Origin: an uncultured Clostridium sp. | GTDB lineage: Bacteria > Bacillota_A > Clostridia > TANB77 > CAG-508 | Assembly (NCBI GenBank): GCA_905200315.1 | Contig: CAJKKA010000004.1 | Coordinates: 1 to 36,614, forward strand | Direction of reading: 5' to 3' | DNA: 36,614 bases | Part shown: positions 8,118 to 17,024 of the stretch, one piece after another | Layout of the letters: every line of letters starts with the position of its first letter | Position numbering within the stretch: position 1 is the stretch's first letter | The notes under the pieces: model-generated | What the model was told of the DNA's origin: nothing | Databases searched by the model: none | The model's input: only the letters and a program-made list of their open reading frames with translations | Made by a program: the position numbers and the translations under genes

Positions 8118-11100
8118 TTATTTTTTATATATTTTTATGTCGTGGTCTATATTTGTATTTTCTTTTTTATTATATGTTTCTTTTTTTGATTTTTGATTTT
8201 TTAAATTATCTTTTGCAACTGTCATTAGTAATTTTATTCTGTTGGTTTGATTTGCTTCGCTTGCTCCTGGGTCATAGTCTATTGGAGATATGTTTGCTTC
8301 TGGGTATTTATTTCGTATTGTTTTTATTACTCCTTTTCCTACAACGTGGTTTGGTAAACATGCAAATGGTTGTACACATACTATATTTGGTATTCCATTT
8401 TCCATGTATTCTATCATTTCTGCTGTTAGAAACCATCCTTCACCTGTTTGATTTCCTATAGATAGAACATCTTTTACTTGTTCTTCTAAGTGGAATATAT
8501 CACATGGTTGCATATATCCTTTTTTAGAATTTGCAAGTGCTATTTTTACATCTTTTTCTAATATATCTATTAATTTTATTGCTGCTTTAGATATTTTTGC
8601 TATTGTTGGGGTTGTTTTTAATAGTGTATTAAATGTAATTTTGTGTGTTGCCATAAATTTAACAAATCCCATAAAGTCTGGAAGTATTACTTCTGCTCCT
8701 TCTTTTTCTAAAACATTTGCTACATAATTATTTCCAAATGGATGATATTTTATTAATACTTCTCCTACAACTCCAACTTTTGGTTTTTCTATAGATGTAT
8801 CTAATTCTATTTTTTCAAAGTCGTTTACTATGTCATATATACTTTGTTTAAATTGTTTGTTGGTTGATTTTGTAACAAGTTTTTTGCATTTTTCTAACCA
8901 CTCATTAAATAATTTTTCTGTTTCACCTTTATTTATTTCATATGCTCTATTTTTTGTAAGCATTTTTTGTAATAAATCTCCATAGATTACCATTTTTAAA
9001 AGTCTTTCTAAAAGTGGTAGAGTTAATTTAAATCCTGGCATTTTTTCCATACCTACAACATTAAATGATATAATAGGAACTTTTTCAAAACCTGCATCTT
9101 TTAAGGCTTTTCTGATGAAACCTATATAGTTTGTTGCTCTACAACCTCCACCTGTTTGAGACATTATAATAGCAGTTTTATCTAAATCATATTTTCCAGA
9201 TTGTAATGCTTCTATAAATTGACCTGTTGTTAATATTGATGGATAACATGCATCATTATTAACATATTTTAAACCTGTTTCTACAGTTTTTTGAGTACAT
9301 TCTCTTAAAAGTACGGCGTTATATCCAGAGGCTCTAACTGCAGATTCTAATAATTCAAAATGTATTGGAGCCATTTGTGGTATTAAAATTGTATAGTCTT
9401 TTTTCATTTCTTTAGTAAAAATAGGTCTTAAAGGACTATAATTTCCAAGCTCTTTATTTTCTTGCTTTTCTTTAATACGCTTATTCATACTTGCAAGTAG
9501 TGAACGTATACGTATTCTAACAGCTCCTAAATTATTTACTTCATCTATTTTTATTAAAGTATACATTTTATCATAGCTTTTTAAAATTTCTTCAACTTGG
9601 TCTGTTGTAACTGCATCAACACCACATCCAAAAGAATTTAATTGTATTAATTCTAAATGGTCATGTTTTCCTACAAAATCGGCTGCTGCATATAGTCTTG
9701 AATGATATACCCATTGATTAACAACTCTTAATGGATTTTCTAATTTTTCGTTTCTAGCAACAAAATCTTCTGTTAAAACACATAAACCTAAACTTGTAAT
9801 TAATGTATCTATTCCATGATTTATTTCTGGGTCTAAATGATAAGGTCTTCCTGCCAAAACAATTCCTCTTAAATTATTTTCTTCAATATATTTTACTGTT
9901 TCATTTCCTTTTTCTAAAATTTCTTTTTTGAAATTCTGATATTCTTCTTCTGCAAGTGTTGCGGCATTTAATAATTCTTTTTTATTAAAATTATATTCTT
10001 TAAATTCATCTAATTCTAAAATTCTTTTTACCAAGTTTTTAGTATCAAAAGGTAAGAAAGGATTTAAGAATTTAATATTATTTGTTTTTAGTTCTTCTAC
10101 ATTATTTTTTAAAACTTCTGAATATGAAATAACAATAGGACAATTATATTGATTATTTGCTTTTTCAAATTCTTTTCTTGAATATGGAATACAAGGGTAA
10201 AATATTGTAGTTATTCCTTTTTCTATTAAATTTATAATATGTCCATGAGAAAGTTTTGCTGGATAGCAAACAGATTCAGAAGGCATAGATTCCATACCCT
10301 TTTCATATGTTTCTCGTGTACTTTTATCAGATAAAATAACTCTAAATCCTAAATTTGTGAAAAATGTGAACCAAAATGGATAATCTTCATACATGTTTAA
10401 AACTCTAGGGATTCCTATTGTTCCTCTTGGTGCATCTTTTTCTTCTAAAGGAGTATAGTTAAATAATCTTTCATATTTATATTTTACTAAGTTAGGTAAA
10501 TCTTGTTTTTTATTTGTAATACCTGCACCTTTTTCACATCTATTTCCAGATATATGTCTTTGACCATTGCTAAAAGTATTAATAGTAAGTAAACAATGGT
10601 TTTCACAGCCTTTACAACGAATATGAGATGTTTTTATATCTAGGTTTTCAATATCGTTTAAATTTGCGATTGTTGATGTGTATTCCATATTTAAGTTAGA
10701 TTCAAATTGCTCTTTTGCTAATAATGCAACTCCATAAGCACCCATTAATCCAGCAATTTCTGGACGAATAACATTTTTTCCTACTATTAATTCAAAAGCT
10801 CTTAAAACTGCATCATTGTAAAAAGTTCCACCTTGTACAACAATATGATTTCCAAGTGTTTCTATATCTCTAACTTTCATAACTTTTTGTATAGCATTTT
10901 TTATAACAGAGTAAGAAAGTCCTGCAGAAATATCTCCAACAGAGTATCCTTCTTTTTGAGCTTGTTTTATTTTAGAATTCATAAATACTGTACATCTTGA
11001 GCCAAGGTCAACTGGTGTTTTACTTTCTAAAGCTTCTTTAACAAAATCTGAAATTGTAATATTTAAGCTTTTAGCAAAGGTTTCTATAAAAGAACCACAA

Positions 11101-12443
11101 CCTGAAGAACAAGCTTCATTAAGCATTATATTGTCTATTGTGTCATCTTTTATTTTTATATATTTCATATCTTGGCCACCAATGTCTACAATACTTGTAA
11201 CATCAGGTTCAAATTCTTTTGCTGCTGTATAGTGTGCAATAGTTTCTATTTCATTTAAGTCTACATTTAAAGCTGTTTGAATTAAGTTTTCGCCATAACC
11301 TGTTACACCACTATAACGTATTATAGCTTTTTCAGGTAAAATACTATAAAGTTCTTTTAGCATATTCATAACACTTTTTAATGGATTTCCTTCGTTGCTG
11401 CCATATAATGAATATAATAAATTATTGTTATCATCTATTAAAACAAGTTTTGTTGTAGTTGAACCAGCATCTATTCCTATATAACAATTTCCTTCAAAGT
11501 CTTTTAAATCTTTTTTATTTATTTTTGCTTTACTATGTCTAAGTTTAAATTCTTCTAATTCTTCTTTTGAATTAAATAAAGGGTCTAAAGGTTTGCTTGT
11601 ATTATCGTGAGAATTTTTTAAATTATTTATTTTTTCTTTTAATTCTTCTATAGTAATAATATTTGAATTAATTGAATCTAAAGCAGCACCTTTAGCTACA
11701 ATTAGATGAGCTTCTTCAGGAATTATTATTTCTTCAGGTTTTAAGTTTAATGTTTCAATAAATCTTTGTCTAAGTTCAGATAAATAATTTAAAGGGCCGC
11801 CCAAAAATGCGATATTTCCTTTAATAGGTCTACCACAAGCTAATCCACTAATTGTTTGATTAACAACTGCTTGAAATATTGAAGCTGCAATGTCTTCTTT
11901 TGCAGCACCTTCATTTAAAAGTGGCTGTATATCTGTTTTTGCAAAAACACCACATCTAGATGCAATAGGATATATTGTATTATAATTTTTAGCTAAAGTA
12001 TTTAAACCTTGAGTATCTGTATGAAGTAGTGAAGCCATTTGGTCTAAAAATGCACCTGTACCACCTGCACAAGTACCATTCATTCTTTGTTCTATAGATT
12101 CATCAAAATAAATAATTTTTGCATCTTCCCCACCAAGTTCAATAACTACATCTGTTTTAGGAATATATTTTTCAACAGCTCTCTTACAAGAAACAACTTC
12201 TTGTATAAAATCTACTCCTAAAAATTTTGCAGCACTCATTGCACCAGAACCTGTTAATGCTAGTGTAAATTTATTATTTGGATATTTTTCTGCTAATTTT
12301 TCTAAAGTGTTACATATTGTATTTTTAGTATCTGAAAAATGTCTTTCATAGTTTGAATATATAGTTTCCTTATTGGAATTCATTACAATTATTTTTACGG
12401 TTGTAGAACCAACGTCTAATCCAACGTGCAATATTTCATCCAT
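8118..12443 (-). CDS. Acyl-CoA dehydratase activase / DUF2229 / HgdB-like fusion protein
   Basis: A 1441-residue cytoplasmic protein built of two BadF/BadG/BcrA/BcrD-type ATPase domains and a long C-terminal part. Domain 1 (about 1-260) has DVGSTTVK at 10-17 and the iron-sulfur cysteines C125 (CAGGTG) and C164. Domain 2 (about 320-580) has DAGSTTTK at 325-332 and C445, C449 and C484. Then come a DUF2229 region (IGIPRVLNMYED..., SVCYPAKLSHGH) and a region like the 2-hydroxyacyl-CoA dehydratase subunit (QMAPIHFELLE, DACYPS, GGGCRA). The family couples ATP hydrolysis to electron transfer at very low potential. Whether this fusion acts on an acyl-CoA or another substrate is unknown. The start is preceded by GGAGG; it is a single-gene unit, intact and of normal length. 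Confidence 0.93.
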   Translation of the reverse strand: MDEILHVGLDVGSTTVKIIVMNSNKETIYSNYERHFSDTKNTICNTLEKLAEKYPNNKFTLALTGSGAMSAAKFLGVDFIQEVVSCKRAVEKYIPKTDVVIELGGEDAKIIYFDESIEQRMNGTCAGGTGAFLDQMASLLHTDTQGLNTLAKNYNTIYPIASRCGVFAKTDIQPLLNEGAAKEDIAASIFQAVVNQTISGLACGRPIKGNIAFLGGPLNYLSELRQRFIETLNLKPEEIIIPEEAHLIVAKGAALDSINSNIITIEELKEKINNLKNSHDNTSKPLDPLFNSKEELEEFKLRHSKAKINKKDLKDFEGNCYIGIDAGSTTTKLVLIDDNNNLLYSLYGSNEGNPLKSVMNMLKELYSILPEKAIIRYSGVTGYGENLIQTALNVDLNEIETIAHYTAAKEFEPDVTSIVDIGGQDMKYIKIKDDTIDNIMLNEACSSGCGSFIETFAKSLNITISDFVKEALESKTPVDLGSRCTVFMNSKIKQAQKEGYSVGDISAGLSYSVIKNAIQKVMKVRDIETLGNHIVVQGGTFYNDAVLRAFELIVGKNVIRPEIAGLMGAYGVALLAKEQFESNLNMEYTSTIANLNDIENLDIKTSHIRCKGCENHCLLTINTFSNGQRHISGNRCEKGAGITNKKQDLPNLVKYKYERLFNYTPLEEKDAPRGTIGIPRVLNMYEDYPFWFTFFTNLGFRVILSDKSTRETYEKGMESMPSESVCYPAKLSHGHIINLIEKGITTIFYPCIPYSRKEFEKANNQYNCPIVISYSEVLKNNVEELKTNNIKFLNPFLPFDTKNLVKRILELDEFKEYNFNKKELLNAATLAEEEYQNFKKEILEKGNETVKYIEENNLRGIVLAGRPYHLDPEINHGIDTLITSLGLCVLTEDFVARNEKLENPLRVVNQWVYHSRLYAAADFVGKHDHLELIQLNSFGCGVDAVTTDQVEEILKSYDKMYTLIKIDEVNNLGAVRIRIRSLLASMNKRIKEKQENKELGNYSPLRPIFTKEMKKDYTILIPQMAPIHFELLESAVRASGYNAVLLRECTQKTVETGLKYVNNDACYPSILTTGQFIEALQSGKYDLDKTAIIMSQTGGGCRATNYIGFIRKALKDAGFEKVPIISFNVVGMEKMPGFKLTLPLLERLLKMVIYGDLLQKMLTKNRAYEINKGETEKLFNEWLEKCKKLVTKSTNKQFKQSIYDIVNDFEKIELDTSIEKPKVGVVGEVLIKYHPFGNNYVANVLEKEGAEVILPDFMGFVKFMATHKITFNTLLKTTPTIAKISKAAIKLIDILEKDVKIALANSKKGYMQPCDIFHLEEQVKDVLSIGNQTGEGWFLTAEMIEYMENGIPNIVCVQPFACLPNHVVGKGVIKTIRNKYPEANISPIDYDPGASEANQTNRIKLLMTVAKDNLKNQKSKKETYNKKENTNIDHDIKIYKK

Positions 12444-12490
12444 ATTTTACCTCCATATTGCTTATTTTTAGTAACATAAAACTATCTTAT

Positions 12491-12519
12491 ATTTTATAGT
12501 GTAAAGGGAGTTTTGTCAA
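12491..12519 (-). promoter_or_regulatory. Promoter of the activase fusion gene
   Basis: On the minus strand: TTGACA (12519-12514), 17-bp spacer, TAAAAT (12496-12491), about 48 bases upstream of the start codon. Confidence 0.75.
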
Positions 12520-12646
12520 ATAAAGTCGACTTAAAATTCTAAATAAAATGTTCTAAAAATAACTTGTCTAAAATAGAAATTAATATAAATTTATTATGTG
12601 ATTTTTATAAAGAAAATTTATAAAAATTCAAAGAAAGGAAATATGT

Positions 12647-13177
12647 ATGAAAAAGAAAATTATTTGTATTTTTTTAATTTTAATTTTATTAGTTATTTTA
12701 GGATTTTTTATTTATAAAAATTTTATTGTAAAAAATAATACCAATGAAGAAATTCAAGATTATACACCACAGGAAGAAATAAGTGAAAAACAATTAAGGG
12801 AAACAGTAGTTACTTTATACTTTTCGGATAAAGAAAATAAAAATTTAATTCCAGAAGCAAGGAAAATAGATGCAAATAATTTAATAAAAAATCCATATGA
12901 ATATTTAATTAATTTATTAATTGAAGGACCAAAAAATGAAAATCTAATAAAAAGTATTCCAGATGGAACAAAAATTAATTCTGTATTTTTAGAAGGAGAT
13001 ATTTTAAAAATAGATCTTTCAAATGAATTTTTGAATTCAGATAATTTAAATAATTCTGCAAATTCTATTTTAAATACAGTAACACAATTAAATGAAATTA
13101 ATGGAATAAAAATATTAATAAATGGTGAAGAAAATAAAAATTTTAAAGACACAATTTATTTAGAAAAAGATAATTAA
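12647..13177 (+). CDS. GerMN-domain protein (sporulation/germination type)
   Basis: A 176-residue protein with an N-terminal membrane anchor (about residues 4-24, IICIFLILILLVILGFF), no lipobox cysteine, a short Asn/Glu-rich linker and a GerMN domain from about residue 50: VVTLYFSD, the LIEGPKNENLIKSIPDGTKINSVFLEGDILKIDLS block and a final NGIKILINGEE strand. GerMN domains occur in the B. subtilis spore protein GerM and in many clostridial membrane-anchored proteins outside sporulation, so a spore role is likely but not certain. The start ATG has AAAGGAAA upstream. It diverges from the activase gene and is followed by an AT-only spacer. Confidence 0.85.
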   Translation: MKKKIICIFLILILLVILGFFIYKNFIVKNNTNEEIQDYTPQEEISEKQLRETVVTLYFSDKENKNLIPEARKIDANNLIKNPYEYLINLLIEGPKNENLIKSIPDGTKINSVFLEGDILKIDLSNEFLNSDNLNNSANSILNTVTQLNEINGIKILINGEENKNFKDTIYLEKDN

Positions 13178-13447
13178 AAAATAAATATAAAAATTAATTA
13201 AAAATAAATAATTAAATATAAAATAATTAAATTATAAGAATAAATAAATAATTAATTAAATGTAAAATAAACCAAAAAATAAATTTAAATTTATATAATT
13301 CAAATTTTATAAAATATTGTTTTTGAAATACCGCGTAAACAATAAAAACATAATTAATGTTAAAAGTTGTAGGGGTCGGCGTCCTCGACGACCCGAAATG
13401 ATTTTAATAAATATTTATTATATTAATAAAAAACAAAAATAATTAAA
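13178..13447. other. AT-only spacer with REP-like element
   Basis: Positions 13178-13320 are almost pure A/T with AATTAAATAAA-type repeats. At 13321-13338 lies TTTTGAAATACCGCGTAA, the reverse complement of part of 1887-1906. A REP-like palindrome follows at 13368-13395. No plus-strand gene was seen. Confidence 0.55.
13368..13395. repeat. REP-like palindrome, copy 3
   Basis: TGTAGGGG lead-in with stem GGGTCG...CGACCC. It differs from the copies at 25724 and 34148 at a single position (CTCG for CCCG). Confidence 0.8.
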
Positions 13448-13612
13448 TTATTTTTTTAATAATTTATATAAATTATAATATGTACAACTTTTCTTAAAAC
13501 TACATAAAAATGTTTCTACTTCGCATAAAGAATTTGTTGTATTTTTTTTTATTTTTTTAAAATCGAATTTTTTCTTTTTATTATTTTTTGGAATTAAATC
13601 TTTTTCTCCCAT
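13448..13612 (-). CDS. Small basic Cys-containing protein, 54 aa, hypothetical
   Basis: A short minus-strand ORF starts at ATG (13612-13610) with AGAGG six bases upstream and ends in TAA at 13450-13448. The product starts MGEKDLIPKNNKKKKFDF, is strongly lysine-rich in the first half and carries three cysteines at residues 30, 37 and 43 in a less charged second half. It is not recognised. It is divergent from trmN6 with about 60 bp between the two starts. The ribosome site and the protein-like distribution of residues support it, but the frame is short and AT-rich, so chance cannot be excluded. Confidence 0.45.
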   Translation of the reverse strand: MGEKDLIPKNNKKKKFDFKKIKKNTTNSLCEVETFLCSFKKSCTYYNLYKLLKK

Positions 13613-13672
13613 AAATACCTCTTTTTGATTTTTTATTTTTTTTGTTATATAATATTCAAAAAAAATAAATAG

Positions 13673-14434
13673 GTGATTAAAATAGAAAAAATAAAATTAA
13701 ATGAAAATGAAAGAATTGACGACTTAGAATTTAATAATTTAAAAATAATTCAAAATAAAAATTATTTTTGTTTTGGAATGGATGCTGTTTTACTTTCTGA
13801 TTTTGCTAAAAACATAAGAAATAATTCAACTGTAATAGACTTAGGAACTGGAACAGGAATAATTAGTATTTTATTATCTGGCAAAACAAAAATAAAGAAA
13901 ATATATGGAATAGAAATTCAAAAAGAAATATTTGAAATGGCAAATAAATCTGTTAAATTAAATTCATTAGAAAATAAAATAGAATTAATTAATGATAATA
14001 TAAAAAATATAAATAAATATTTTAAAAATAATTCAATAGATGCAATTGTAACTAATCCACCATATAAAAAAGAAAATACTGGAATAAAAAATGAAAATAA
14101 AAATCAATTAATTTCTAGATATGAAGTAGAAGCTAATTTAGAAGATTTTATAAAAATATCTGCACAATTATTAAAAGATAAAGGTGAGTTTTATATGGTT
14201 CATAGACCAGATAGAATTGTAGATATTATAGATATTTTAAGAAAAAATAAATTAGAGCCAAAAATAATTAAATTAGTATATCCTAAAATTAATAAATCTC
14301 CAAATTTAATATTAATTAAAGCTGTAAAAAATGCAAAGCAATTTTTAAAATTTGAAGAACCATTAATTATTTATGATGAGGATAATAATTATAATAAACA
14401 ATTATTAAAAATATATAATAAAGAGGAAGAATAA
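13673..14434 (+). CDS. tRNA1(Val) adenine-37 N6-methyltransferase family protein (TrmN6/YabB type)
   Basis: A 253-residue SAM methyltransferase. The substrate-binding start of the family (FCFGMDAVLLSDF, about residues 32-44) is followed by SAM motif VIDLGTGTGI (54-63) and the catalytic NPPY at 128-131, the mark of N6-adenine or N5-glutamine methylation. It corresponds to Bacillus YabB, and its neighbours (rsmI next, abrB after) reproduce the yabB-yabC-abrB neighbourhood, without the yazA GIY-YIG gene between. GTG 13673 is the only standard start in frame near the family N-terminus, but AGGTG overlaps it and no separate ribosome site is seen, so the exact start is uncertain. The exact target base is inferred from family only. 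Confidence 0.88.
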   Translation: MIKIEKIKLNENERIDDLEFNNLKIIQNKNYFCFGMDAVLLSDFAKNIRNNSTVIDLGTGTGIISILLSGKTKIKKIYGIEIQKEIFEMANKSVKLNSLENKIELINDNIKNINKYFKNNSIDAIVTNPPYKKENTGIKNENKNQLISRYEVEANLEDFIKISAQLLKDKGEFYMVHRPDRIVDIIDILRKNKLEPKIIKLVYPKINKSPNLILIKAVKNAKQFLKFEEPLIIYDEDNNYNKQLLKIYNKEEE

Positions 14435-14435
14435 A

Positions 14436-15263
14436 ATGAATGGAAAATTATATTTAGTAGCTACACCAATTGGAAATTTAGAAGATATTACGTTAAGAGC
14501 AATAAATGTATTAAAAAATGTAGATTTAATTGCAGCTGAAGATACAAGACATACTTTAAAATTATTAAATCATTTAGAAATTTCAAAGCCTATGATAAGT
14601 TGCCATAGACATAATGAAAATGAAAAATTAAATAAAATAATAGAAAAATTAAAAGAAGGAAAAAATATTGCAATTGTTTCAGATGCTGGAACACCTGGTA
14701 TATCAGATCCAGGTGAAGAGGTTGTTAAAGAAGCTATAAAAGAAAATATTCAAATAATTCCTGTACCTGGAGCATGTGCTGCAATAAATGCTTTAATTGC
14801 ATCTGGAATTGATACAAAAGAATTTTATTTTTTAGGATTTTTACCACTAAATAAAAAATTAAGAAAAGAAAAATTAGATGAAATAAAAAATATTAATAAA
14901 ACAATAATTTTGTATGAAGCTCCACATAAAATATTAAATACAATTAATGATTTAGAAAATATATTAGAAAATAGACAAATAGTTTTTGCAAGAGAAATAA
15001 CAAAAATACATGAAGAATTCATAAGAGGAACAATAAAAGAATTAAAAGCGAAAGTTGAAAATCCAAAAGGTGAATTTGTAATAATAATTGAAGGTAATAA
15101 AAATGTGGAAAACTTTAAAAACAATTTAAAGTTATTAACAATTGATGAACATTATAATTATTATGAGAATAAAGGTTTTTCTAAAAAGGAAATAATTAAA
15201 TTAATTGCAAAAGATAGAAATGTTAGTAAAAATGAAATATATCAAAAATTTATCAATAAATAA
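14436..15263 (+). CDS. rsmI: 16S rRNA (cytidine1402-2'-O)-methyltransferase RsmI
   Basis: A 275-residue tetrapyrrole-methylase-fold enzyme that 2'-O-methylates C1402 of 16S rRNA. Family motifs are clear: YLVATPIGNLEDITLRA (about 5-21), AEDTRHT (34-40), SDAGTPGISDPG (about 83-94), VPGACAAINALIASG. The ATG follows one base after the trmN6 stop, with AAGAGGAAG as ribosome site inside trmN6, so the two are translationally coupled. Length is normal. It ends at a terminator shared with convergent abrB. Confidence 0.96.
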   Translation: MNGKLYLVATPIGNLEDITLRAINVLKNVDLIAAEDTRHTLKLLNHLEISKPMISCHRHNENEKLNKIIEKLKEGKNIAIVSDAGTPGISDPGEEVVKEAIKENIQIIPVPGACAAINALIASGIDTKEFYFLGFLPLNKKLRKEKLDEIKNINKTIILYEAPHKILNTINDLENILENRQIVFAREITKIHEEFIRGTIKELKAKVENPKGEFVIIIEGNKNVENFKNNLKLLTIDEHYNYYENKGFSKKEIIKLIAKDRNVSKNEIYQKFINK

Positions 15264-15295
15264 AAAAGAATTCTTGTATTTAAGAATTCTTTTTT
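15262..15295. terminator. Bidirectional terminator rsmI / abrB
   Basis: The 13-bp stem AAAAAGAATTCTT (15263-15275) with AAGAATTCTTTTT (15282-15294) has a 6-base loop. Confidence 0.92.
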
Positions 15296-15299
15296 ATAG

Positions 15300-15548
15300 T
15301 TAAATTTCTAAATTTTTTATTTTTTCGTGGCATTTTGCACATATTAATTTATTGTTAAAAGGTACCAATTTTTTTGTATTTCCACAAAAAATACAATTTG
15401 GTTGAAATTTTCTTAGGATTATATCGTTTCCTTCTACATATATTTCTAAAGGATCTTTTTCGTGAATGTCTAGTTTATTTCTAAGTTCTATAGGAATAAC
15501 AACTCTACCTAGTTCGTCCACTTTTCTTAAAATTCCTGTTGATTTCAT
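15300..15548 (-). CDS. AbrB-family transition-state regulator
   Basis: An 82-residue DNA-binding protein. Residues 1-47 form the swapped-hairpin AbrB domain (STGILRKVDELGRVVIPIELR...). The tail holds two CxxC pairs (CIFC, CAKC, about 53-75), the small zinc-ribbon-like ending common in clostridial AbrB proteins. Such regulators hold back sporulation and stationary-phase genes during growth. The start is preceded by AGGAGG six bases upstream. It lies beside trmN6-rsmI, as in Bacillus, and is divergent from spmA. Confidence 0.93.
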   Translation of the reverse strand: MKSTGILRKVDELGRVVIPIELRNKLDIHEKDPLEIYVEGNDIILRKFQPNCIFCGNTKKLVPFNNKLICAKCHEKIKNLEI

Positions 15549-15598
15549 ATGTACCTCCTAATCTATAAGATAAAATACTGTTAATATTTTCCAGCTAT

Positions 15599-15628
15599 AT
15601 GATAACACAAACATTTAACATTGGTCAA
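15599..15628 (-). promoter_or_regulatory. Promoter of abrB
   Basis: Minus strand: TTGACC (15628-15623), 18-bp spacer, TATCAT (15604-15599). Confidence 0.6.
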
Positions 15629-15703
15629 TATAAATTGGGTAGTTTTATAAAAAAAGCATTTTTTTGAGTTGTATAAAATATATTTTTAGAGGAGTGTGGT
15701 TTT

Positions 15704-16285
15704 ATGCTAAATAAAATATGGCCAATATTTTTAATTGTATCTATAATATATGCAGTTTTTAGTGGAAATTTAGAAAATGTAAGCAATGGTATTTTTATTT
15801 ATGCTGGAAAAGCTGTTGAATTATCAATAACATTTTTAGGAACCATGTGCTTATGGACAGGAATTATAGAAATAATAAAAAATACTTCTTTAATAAATAA
15901 GCTAAAAAATGCTTTAAAACCATTAATGAAAATAATGTTTCCAAATATAAAAAAAGAAGATAAAGAATATGATGAGATATCTATGAATATTGTTGCAAAT
16001 TTACTTGGAATAGGTAATGCAGCTACACCTTTAGGAATAAAAGCAATGCAAACAATGCAAGAAAAAAATAATGAAAAGGAAAAGTTAACAGATTCAATGG
16101 TATTATTTATTGTTTTAAATACTGCATCAATACAAATTATTCCAACCACAGTTATAGCAATAAGAAATTCTTTAGGATCACAAAATCCAACTAAAATTAT
16201 AATTCCTGTATGGATAGCAACAGTTTGTGCAGCTATTTCTGGAATTACTCTTACAAAAGTATTATTAAAAATTAAAAGGAGATGA
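15704..16285 (+). CDS. spmA: Spore maturation protein A
   Basis: A 193-residue membrane protein of the nucleoside-recognition (Gate) domain family with several hydrophobic segments. The block NLLGIGNAATPLGIKAMQTMQ (about residues 97-117) is diagnostic. With SpmB it is required for spore-core dehydration in B. subtilis. The start ATG follows AGAGGAG. It forms a two-gene operon with spmB, divergent from abrB. Confidence 0.95.
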   Translation: MLNKIWPIFLIVSIIYAVFSGNLENVSNGIFIYAGKAVELSITFLGTMCLWTGIIEIIKNTSLINKLKNALKPLMKIMFPNIKKEDKEYDEISMNIVANLLGIGNAATPLGIKAMQTMQEKNNEKEKLTDSMVLFIVLNTASIQIIPTTVIAIRNSLGSQNPTKIIIPVWIATVCAAISGITLTKVLLKIKRR

Positions 16286-16290
16286 TTTTT

Positions 16291-16809
16291 GTGGAATATA
16301 TTTCTTCACTTAGTATACCATTAATAATTTTTATTGTTGTGTTATTCGCAATTAAAGAAAAGAAAAATAGTGTGGATATTTTTATAAATGGAGTAAAAAG
16401 TGGAGCAAAAACTGTTATAAATTTGTTTCCAACACTTTTATGTTTATTTGTTGCAATAGGAGCATTAAGAACATCAGGAGTAATAGATGGAATAATTAAT
16501 TTAATAAAACCTATAGTTACTTTAATAAATTTTCCAATAGAAGTATTACCTCTTGCAATATTAAGGCCAATATCTGGGAGTGCTTCAATGGCTATAGCAA
16601 CAGATATAATGTCGAATTTTGGAGTTGATACGAAAATAGGTTTAATTGCATCAACAATAATGGGGTCAACCGAAACTACATTATATACAATAGCCGTATA
16701 TACAAGCTGTATAAAGGTAAAAAATACAAGGTTTGTACTTTGGGCAGCCTTGTTTGCAGACTTTGTTGGAATAGTAGTATCAAATTTTATAATTAATTGG
16801 ATGTTTTAA
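16291..16809 (+). CDS. spmB: Spore maturation protein B
   Basis: A membrane protein of the same Gate-domain superfamily as SpmA, with the family block RPISGSASMAIATDIM and STIMGSTETTLYTIAVY. The GTG at 16291 (172 residues) is preferred over ATG 16282 because AAAGGAG (16275-16281) touches the ATG but lies nine bases from the GTG. The GTG start lies five bases beyond the spmA stop. It acts with SpmA in the sporangium membrane in late sporulation. Confidence 0.94.
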   Translation: MEYISSLSIPLIIFIVVLFAIKEKKNSVDIFINGVKSGAKTVINLFPTLLCLFVAIGALRTSGVIDGIINLIKPIVTLINFPIEVLPLAILRPISGSASMAIATDIMSNFGVDTKIGLIASTIMGSTETTLYTIAVYTSCIKVKNTRFVLWAALFADFVGIVVSNFIINWMF

Positions 16810-16848
16810 AAAAAGGATATTTTGTCGAAAACTGTAAGACGATTGTTA

Positions 16849-16877
16849 TTGACTTTTATAAAAAAAGAGAGTATAAG
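16849..16877 (+). promoter_or_regulatory. Promoter upstream of the 34-codon ORF
   Basis: TTGACT (16849-16854), 17-bp spacer, TATAAG (16872-16877). The predicted start of transcription is near 16884. Confidence 0.65.
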
Positions 16878-16889
16878 TTTAATATATTT

Positions 16890-16916
16890 AATTCAAAACC
16901 TTATTTGAGGTGAATT
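16890..16916 (+). promoter_or_regulatory. 5' hairpin covering the ribosome site of the small ORF
   Basis: AATTC (16890-16894) pairs with GAATT (16912-16916) and ACCT (16898-16901) with AGGT (16908-16911), with an AAA bulge and a 6-base loop. The Shine-Dalgarno GAGGTGA (16907-16913) is in the 3' arm, so translation would be restrained. Confidence 0.5.
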
Positions 16917-16919
16917 CTT

Positions 16920-17024
16920 ATGATTTTTAAATTCATAATATTTATTTCTTTATTTTTCTCAGTTAAAAATATAGTTATAAAAATTTATACAAAAATAATA
17001 CTAAAAAAATTAAATAGTTTTTAA
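16920..17024 (+). CDS. Small hydrophobic peptide, 34 aa (candidate toxin-like peptide)
   Basis: This ORF starts at ATG 16920 with GAGGTGA six bases upstream and a good promoter at 16849-16877. The peptide begins MIFKFIIFISLFFS, one hydrophobic membrane-type segment, and ends in a lysine-rich tail (KIILKKLNSF). Small hydrophobic peptides with a basic tail and a hidden ribosome site are typical of type I toxins, but no antisense partner with a good promoter was found here, and a role linked to neighbouring spmAB is also possible. I do not recognise a family. Confidence 0.5.
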   Translation: MIFKFIIFISLFFSVKNIVIKIYTKIILKKLNSF

